In this document: one piece after another, positions 30,001 to 33,222 of the stretch
Layout of the letters: the number at the start of each line of letters is the position of its first letter
How positions within the stretch are numbered: position 1 is the first letter of the stretch
Source of the DNA: Caloramator sp.
GTDB taxonomy: Bacteria; Bacillota; Clostridia; Clostridiales; Caloramatoraceae
Length of the DNA stretch: 33,222 bases
Direction: 5' to 3'
Assembly (NCBI GenBank): GCA_026416875.1
Contig: JAOAEI010000011.1
Span: 1 to 33,222 of the forward strand
The notes under the pieces: model-generated
Told to the model about the DNA's origin: nothing
The model's input: the letters and a program-made list of their open reading frames with translations, nothing else
The model's database searches: none
Program-made: the position numbers and the translations under genes

Positions 30001-32400
30001 GCTAAATGTAACTTGTTTGTCTTCATTTAATACAATCTCCGGATACTCGTATTCTTGATCTCCTATAACTACCTTTACTCCTTTATATGTTCCAGCTTTT
30101 AGATTTACAGAAGCTGAATATATTCCCGTAAGGGTTAGATCTTTCATAACATATTCCTTATCAAGTCCTATTAACTTAGGCCTATCCTCCCCAAACAGAG
30201 GAGCATATTTTGTAGAATCAGTTATTATATGGCTTATATCTGAATAATAGAAGGTTATATCCTGCTGCTTTATAACCTGCATCTGAATGTTAGCCCCATC
30301 CCTTGCTCCATCTTTACCATAGTTTTCATTCCAGGAACCCATAGCAACTTTATATTCATATATTCCAGGTGGAACATTTTTTATTGTAAATTTATAAATG
30401 CCATCTCCTATATGCTTCATTCTTGTAATCTGTGATGATGGATCCCAATCCTTTGCACCGACAAGATGCTGAATTGTTCCAACTAAAACTACTAACCTTC
30501 CCCCAGGAACTTCTGAAAGTTCCCTTACAACTTGGACTTCCTTTAAAACCTCAACATTTGAAGTTTTATCCTTTGCAGATATCTTGATCTTTATTGAATC
30601 TACTCCCTCAGGAAGTTGTCCTAATGTTAAAATTCCATCTCCACCTATTGAAGCTATTTGGTTTGGATTTTCTACTAAGAACCATTCTACATTTTGATAA
30701 TCCTCTAATAAACCGTCCCCTTTAATAGCCTTTGCAAGAAGCTTTATTGATGTGTTTTGTTCCACCTCAAAGGGCACATCAATATCAACAAGCCCTGGAA
30801 CGTATAAAACAGAATTATCAAAGGGTGGGTTGCCTTCCTTTCTTGAGTTTAATGGATCCGTCATCCAATTTCCATCAACGATAAATTTATAAAGATACTT
30901 ACCAGGTTTTAATTGTAGGCTAATGGACCAAATATTGCCTTCTCCTTTAGTCATTAAAATTTTTCCGTCTCCCCAGTTGGTCATAGAACCAGCAAGATAG
31001 ACTTCCTTTGCTTTTCCAGTTAAATCCAAATAATTGAATGTAACCTTATTACCCTCTATTACCGGACTACTTACCTTTGCAGGAACAATAAGTTTAGAAT
31101 TTTTTCCGCCGTATCCATCATCAACCACATTAGGATTTGAAGGGTCACTTACCCAAGATTCACTTCCATTTTCGGTTACAACATATTTATATTGATATTC
31201 ACCAGGATTTAGGCTTAATGCTAATGTCCAAATTCCATTTTCATTTATCATAGGATTTGCATTTTTATCCCAATTATTAAAGCTTCCTGCAACTGAAACC
31301 TTCTCTGCCCTATCGTTTTTATATCTAAATATAACCTTTCCATCTAATGTAATTTCTGGACTAACTATTGGATTTTCAAATCCTAAAATTTCAGCAACTT
31401 TATTGTAATCATTTAAGCTGTCATAAAGAATTGCATTCTTAACATCTGCAATAAATATGACATATTTACCCCCGCTTGGGATGTTTAAAATTTTATTTCC
31501 GCTTCTTGGTATTCCACCGCTATTCCATGAATAGTTTTCACATGCCTTGTATTCATATCTTCCTTCATTTAAAAAACTTCTATAAATAAATTTCCCATCA
31601 CCATCTAAATAGTCAAATTCATACCCCTTTGCCGACGCATCCCAAGTATTATTTCCTCTTACTTCTCCTATAATCGAAACAACTATATTTATCCACGGAT
31701 TATTAATTGAGTCAATACAAATATCAAGATAAGGATTTGCAAGAAAAGTTACATCTAACTCAGACGGAATTTGAACTTCTCTATTTTGTCCTACTTCACC
31801 ATTAGACCACTTATGATCATAAGCTACTTTATATTCAAGCTTAGTGTTTTGAGGCTTTGGGGAAAGTTTAAAGGTGCCCTTAAAAAATCCACCACCAATA
31901 TAAATTAAATCAAAATTAGCATCACCTGGATTCCAAAATTGACCGTTTTCAGTAAAATTATTAAGATTTCCAACTAAAGTTGCTGAAAGTTTAAACTCCT
32001 GTGGTTCATTTACTGAATCGATAATCCTCTTGTTTTTATTATCAAATCTAAATAAAACCCTTTTAGGTTCAGTTAAATTAAGCTGTCTATTTTGTGAAGG
32101 ATAGTTTTCATTCCAGCTTCTGTTAAGGGCTACTTTGTATTCATAGATTCCAGCTTCTTTAAAATCCACAACCGCCTCATAAATTCCATTCCCAAAGGGT
32201 TTCATAAAGTTATTCTTGTCATCTGGCTTCCAATTGTTTTCTACTTTAGTTCCATCTAAAGTAAAGTTTCCAACCAGTGCAACTACATCATCTGCCCTTG
32301 ATGAAGCCTTTACCAAGGAAGTTAAATTAAATTTAGGAAAGAAATTAATTAAGAATAAGAAGATAAGGATTATGCTTATCCTTTGTTTAAATCTTTTCAT
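27052..32400 (-). CDS. Secreted multi-domain amylopullulanase/alpha-amylase (GH13) with X25 and CBM48-like modules
   Basis: Signal peptide from MKRFKQRISIILIFLFLINFF; X25-like WxPxDxxxxM..G.GIYE...YEYKVA modules; GH13 motifs DGVLNHVSDDS, GWRLDVANE, IIGEIWDDA, NLIDSHDTQR. ATG 32400 chosen. Confidence 0.92.
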   Translation of the reverse strand: MKRFKQRISIILIFLFLINFFPKFNLTSLVKASSRADDVVALVGNFTLDGTKVENNWKPDDKNNFMKPFGNGIYEAVVDFKEAGIYEYKVALNRSWNENYPSQNRQLNLTEPKRVLFRFDNKNKRIIDSVNEPQEFKLSATLVGNLNNFTENGQFWNPGDANFDLIYIGGGFFKGTFKLSPKPQNTKLEYKVAYDHKWSNGEVGQNREVQIPSELDVTFLANPYLDICIDSINNPWINIVVSIIGEVRGNNTWDASAKGYEFDYLDGDGKFIYRSFLNEGRYEYKACENYSWNSGGIPRSGNKILNIPSGGKYVIFIADVKNAILYDSLNDYNKVAEILGFENPIVSPEITLDGKVIFRYKNDRAEKVSVAGSFNNWDKNANPMINENGIWTLALSLNPGEYQYKYVVTENGSESWVSDPSNPNVVDDGYGGKNSKLIVPAKVSSPVIEGNKVTFNYLDLTGKAKEVYLAGSMTNWGDGKILMTKGEGNIWSISLQLKPGKYLYKFIVDGNWMTDPLNSRKEGNPPFDNSVLYVPGLVDIDVPFEVEQNTSIKLLAKAIKGDGLLEDYQNVEWFLVENPNQIASIGGDGILTLGQLPEGVDSIKIKISAKDKTSNVEVLKEVQVVRELSEVPGGRLVVLVGTIQHLVGAKDWDPSSQITRMKHIGDGIYKFTIKNVPPGIYEYKVAMGSWNENYGKDGARDGANIQMQVIKQQDITFYYSDISHIITDSTKYAPLFGEDRPKLIGLDKEYVMKDLTLTGIYSASVNLKAGTYKGVKVVIGDQEYEYPEIVLNEDKQVTFSYDYVTGLIFNNASQRNIDISKIYYDSRDLSFKEPFGAVKVGENVKFNIRTGQDVSQVKLVVLTPNGKESIDMTKTIVEDNFIWNTTYTPSEKGMYQYYFIISNGSEVKAYGDDDGLYGKGKADDLGKVLSYGLNVYLPDFKTPDWMKNAVIYHIFPDRFYNGDKKNDYSQKFARGSVLYEFYDDWYAIPEVPSLEDREDYKGTRGDKEWCNEMYGGDIEGVIKRLDYLKALGVNVIYFNPISKSISNHRYDATDYKELDPLLGSMDDFVRLANEAKKRGMKIILDGVLNHVSDDSIYFDRYGKYMTKGKPLGAYQYWSRVYDLMNLEGLSQQEAENRVHEYFRSIGITDFHYKDWFKIENRKVNVGKATERYYYEGWWGFDSMPVIQALNGSEYQVKSWAEEVVDGEDSHTRYWLRKGASGWRLDVANEVSDETWVNFRRAVKEEGDNVIIGEIWDDATRYLLGDMYDSVMNYRFRGALLDFLTGQKDAKKTMEMLELIREQYPREAFYAMFNLIDSHDTQRAISAFDGYQKSVKDIANPPSENAKKLLKLAALMQMTYPGAPVIYYGDEAGQFGADDPDNRRTFPWGKGDRELVEWYAKLINIRNSYEVLRTGEIRPISVNEDVLAYMREKGSDKAIIIINRGASKNISLNLPYENGTKFIDLISGQEAVISNGRVNLNLNEKSGAILVNEIKEIAIDVESLKPAYDSSFIVENRAMDKEDKDEQELIKAMLKANEGSVFEAPSSISREALYAATLKNIIITSKIKDFEISYNAKDILRNVENSFEVDIEHSSDVKLNDIGKKIFTFKLISNVDKLVNAKLKLKTMLDTKKFNNVFVYYFDKENNKFIKLPSIFESGALEFETDRFGSFILTDKTIEETVIVENITPNISFKLGSDAVIKVKAQNISNVAQKASLIVGLFDDKNTLVSLVAVTNTLEPNKTVELIARIKLPEKGSYKLRAFVWDDLDNMKPLSNVLEFDVK

Positions 32401-32422
32401 ATAATCCCCCCCTTTTAAATTT

Positions 32423-32438
32423 ATGCAAACGTATGCAT
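32423..32438. promoter_or_regulatory. LacI/CcpA-family operator (cre or MalR-like)
   Basis: ATGCAAACGTATGCAT, 16-bp palindrome with one asymmetric pair and central CG; one mismatch to cre WTGNNARCGNWWWCAW. Confidence 0.68.
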
Positions 32439-32446
32439 CTAACATG

Positions 32447-32475
32447 ATTTTACTATATTTTAAACATTTTTACAA
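32447..32475 (-). promoter_or_regulatory. Promoter of amylopullulanase gene
   Basis: Minus strand TTGTAA, 17 nt, TAAAAT. Confidence 0.55.
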
Positions 32476-32740
32476 TATTAGTAAATCAAAAATATAAAAC
32501 ATAATTCCATGTTAAAAACTGTTTAAATTTAAAGTAATAGATATGCCATAAAAATGCTTAGAGAACTTTTATATAATATTTATGCTCAATTTTCAAAACT
32601 AACAATATATACCCATGCTTTAAAAATAAATAGCAGTAAAGATGATATCTTAAACAGAAAATTGCAAAAGTCTCAATAATTCTTAAAGAAATGTCTGATG
32701 AAATGGTAAAAGAAATTAATAAATTTAAGCTTGAAGAATA

Positions 32741-32776
32741 AAAAATTCCCCTCAACTAAGCTTGAGGGGAATTTTT
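32741..32776. terminator. Bidirectional terminator downstream of groEL
   Basis: AAAAATTCCCCTCAA-ctaagc-TTGAGGGGAATTTTT, 15-bp stem. Confidence 0.85.
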
Positions 32777-32778
32777 TA

Positions 32779-33222
32779 TTAATACATATCTGGCATTCCG
32801 CCTGGCATTGGATTATCCTTCTTTTCTGGAATGTCTGCAACAACAGCTTCAGTTGTTAAGAATGTAGCAGCAACTGATGCAGCGTTTTGAAGTGCTGATC
32901 TTGTAACCTTAGTTGGGTCAACTATACCAGCTTCAATCATGTTGATATACTTTTCATGTAGAGCATCGAAGCCAATTCCTCTTTCGCTTGCCTTAACCTT
33001 TTCAACAACTACAGCTCCGTCGTATCCAGCATTTTCTGCTATTTGTCTTAGTGGTTCTTCAAGAGCTCTCTTAACTATGCTGATACCAACCTTAACATCA
33101 GCTTCAGTTTCCTTTGCTTCAAGCTCAGCAACAGCAGGAATTACGTTGATGTATGCAGTTCCACCACCTGGAACTATACCTTCTTCTACTGCTGCCTTTG
33201 TAGCATTTAATGCATCTTCTAT
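32779..33222 (-). CDS. groEL: 60 kDa chaperonin GroEL, C-terminal part (5' end beyond window)
   Basis: Minus translation [24 protein letters not shown]...[14 protein letters not shown]...[23 protein letters not shown]...[11 protein letters not shown]. Confidence 0.97.
   Translation of the reverse strand: MEDALNATKAAVEEGIVPGGGTAYINVIPAVAELEAKETEADVKVGISIVKRALEEPLRQIAENAGYDGAVVVEKVKASERGIGFDALHEKYINMIEAGIVDPTKVTRSALQNAASVAATFLTTEAVVADIPEKKDNPMPGGMPDMY

Noticed and set aside
32558-32755. 65-aa minus-strand ORF
   Set aside because: Starts inside the groEL-side terminator hairpin and has no motif.

Overview
AT-rich chromosomal window from a spore-forming Firmicute (Clostridia-like), inferred from sspH, adhE with Rex-like sites, riboswitches and the amylopullulanase. 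Most of it is housekeeping or accessory metabolism. Gene order: GntP-type permease (5' cut by window), asnB, HAD phosphatase, GH13 alpha-glucosidase, nadA-nadB-nadC, sspH, thiD with a TPP riboswitch, S41 peptidase, a DUF2325-like/DUF3793-like/bacteriohemerythrin group behind a near-perfect Fur box, a Phd/YefM-RelE/ParE toxin-antitoxin pair, guaA and guaB with a purine riboswitch, an MntA-like nucleotidyltransferase pseudogene (one nonsense codon), larC-larB-larE without larA, Uma2-family protein, adhE with two promoter/Rex-like units, Nramp transporter, a protein with six exact-period 45-aa DUF346/PLL-like repeats, a ~1780-aa multi-X25 amylopullulanase with a LacI/CcpA-type operator, and the 3' end of groEL. 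The best candidate for something under-described is the putative Fur-controlled DUF2325-DUF3793-hemerythrin group. The DUF346 repeat protein with its aromatic/acidic N-terminus comes next. No CRISPR array, intact mobile element, tRNA or rRNA was seen. All family calls come from reading motifs; no database search was run.
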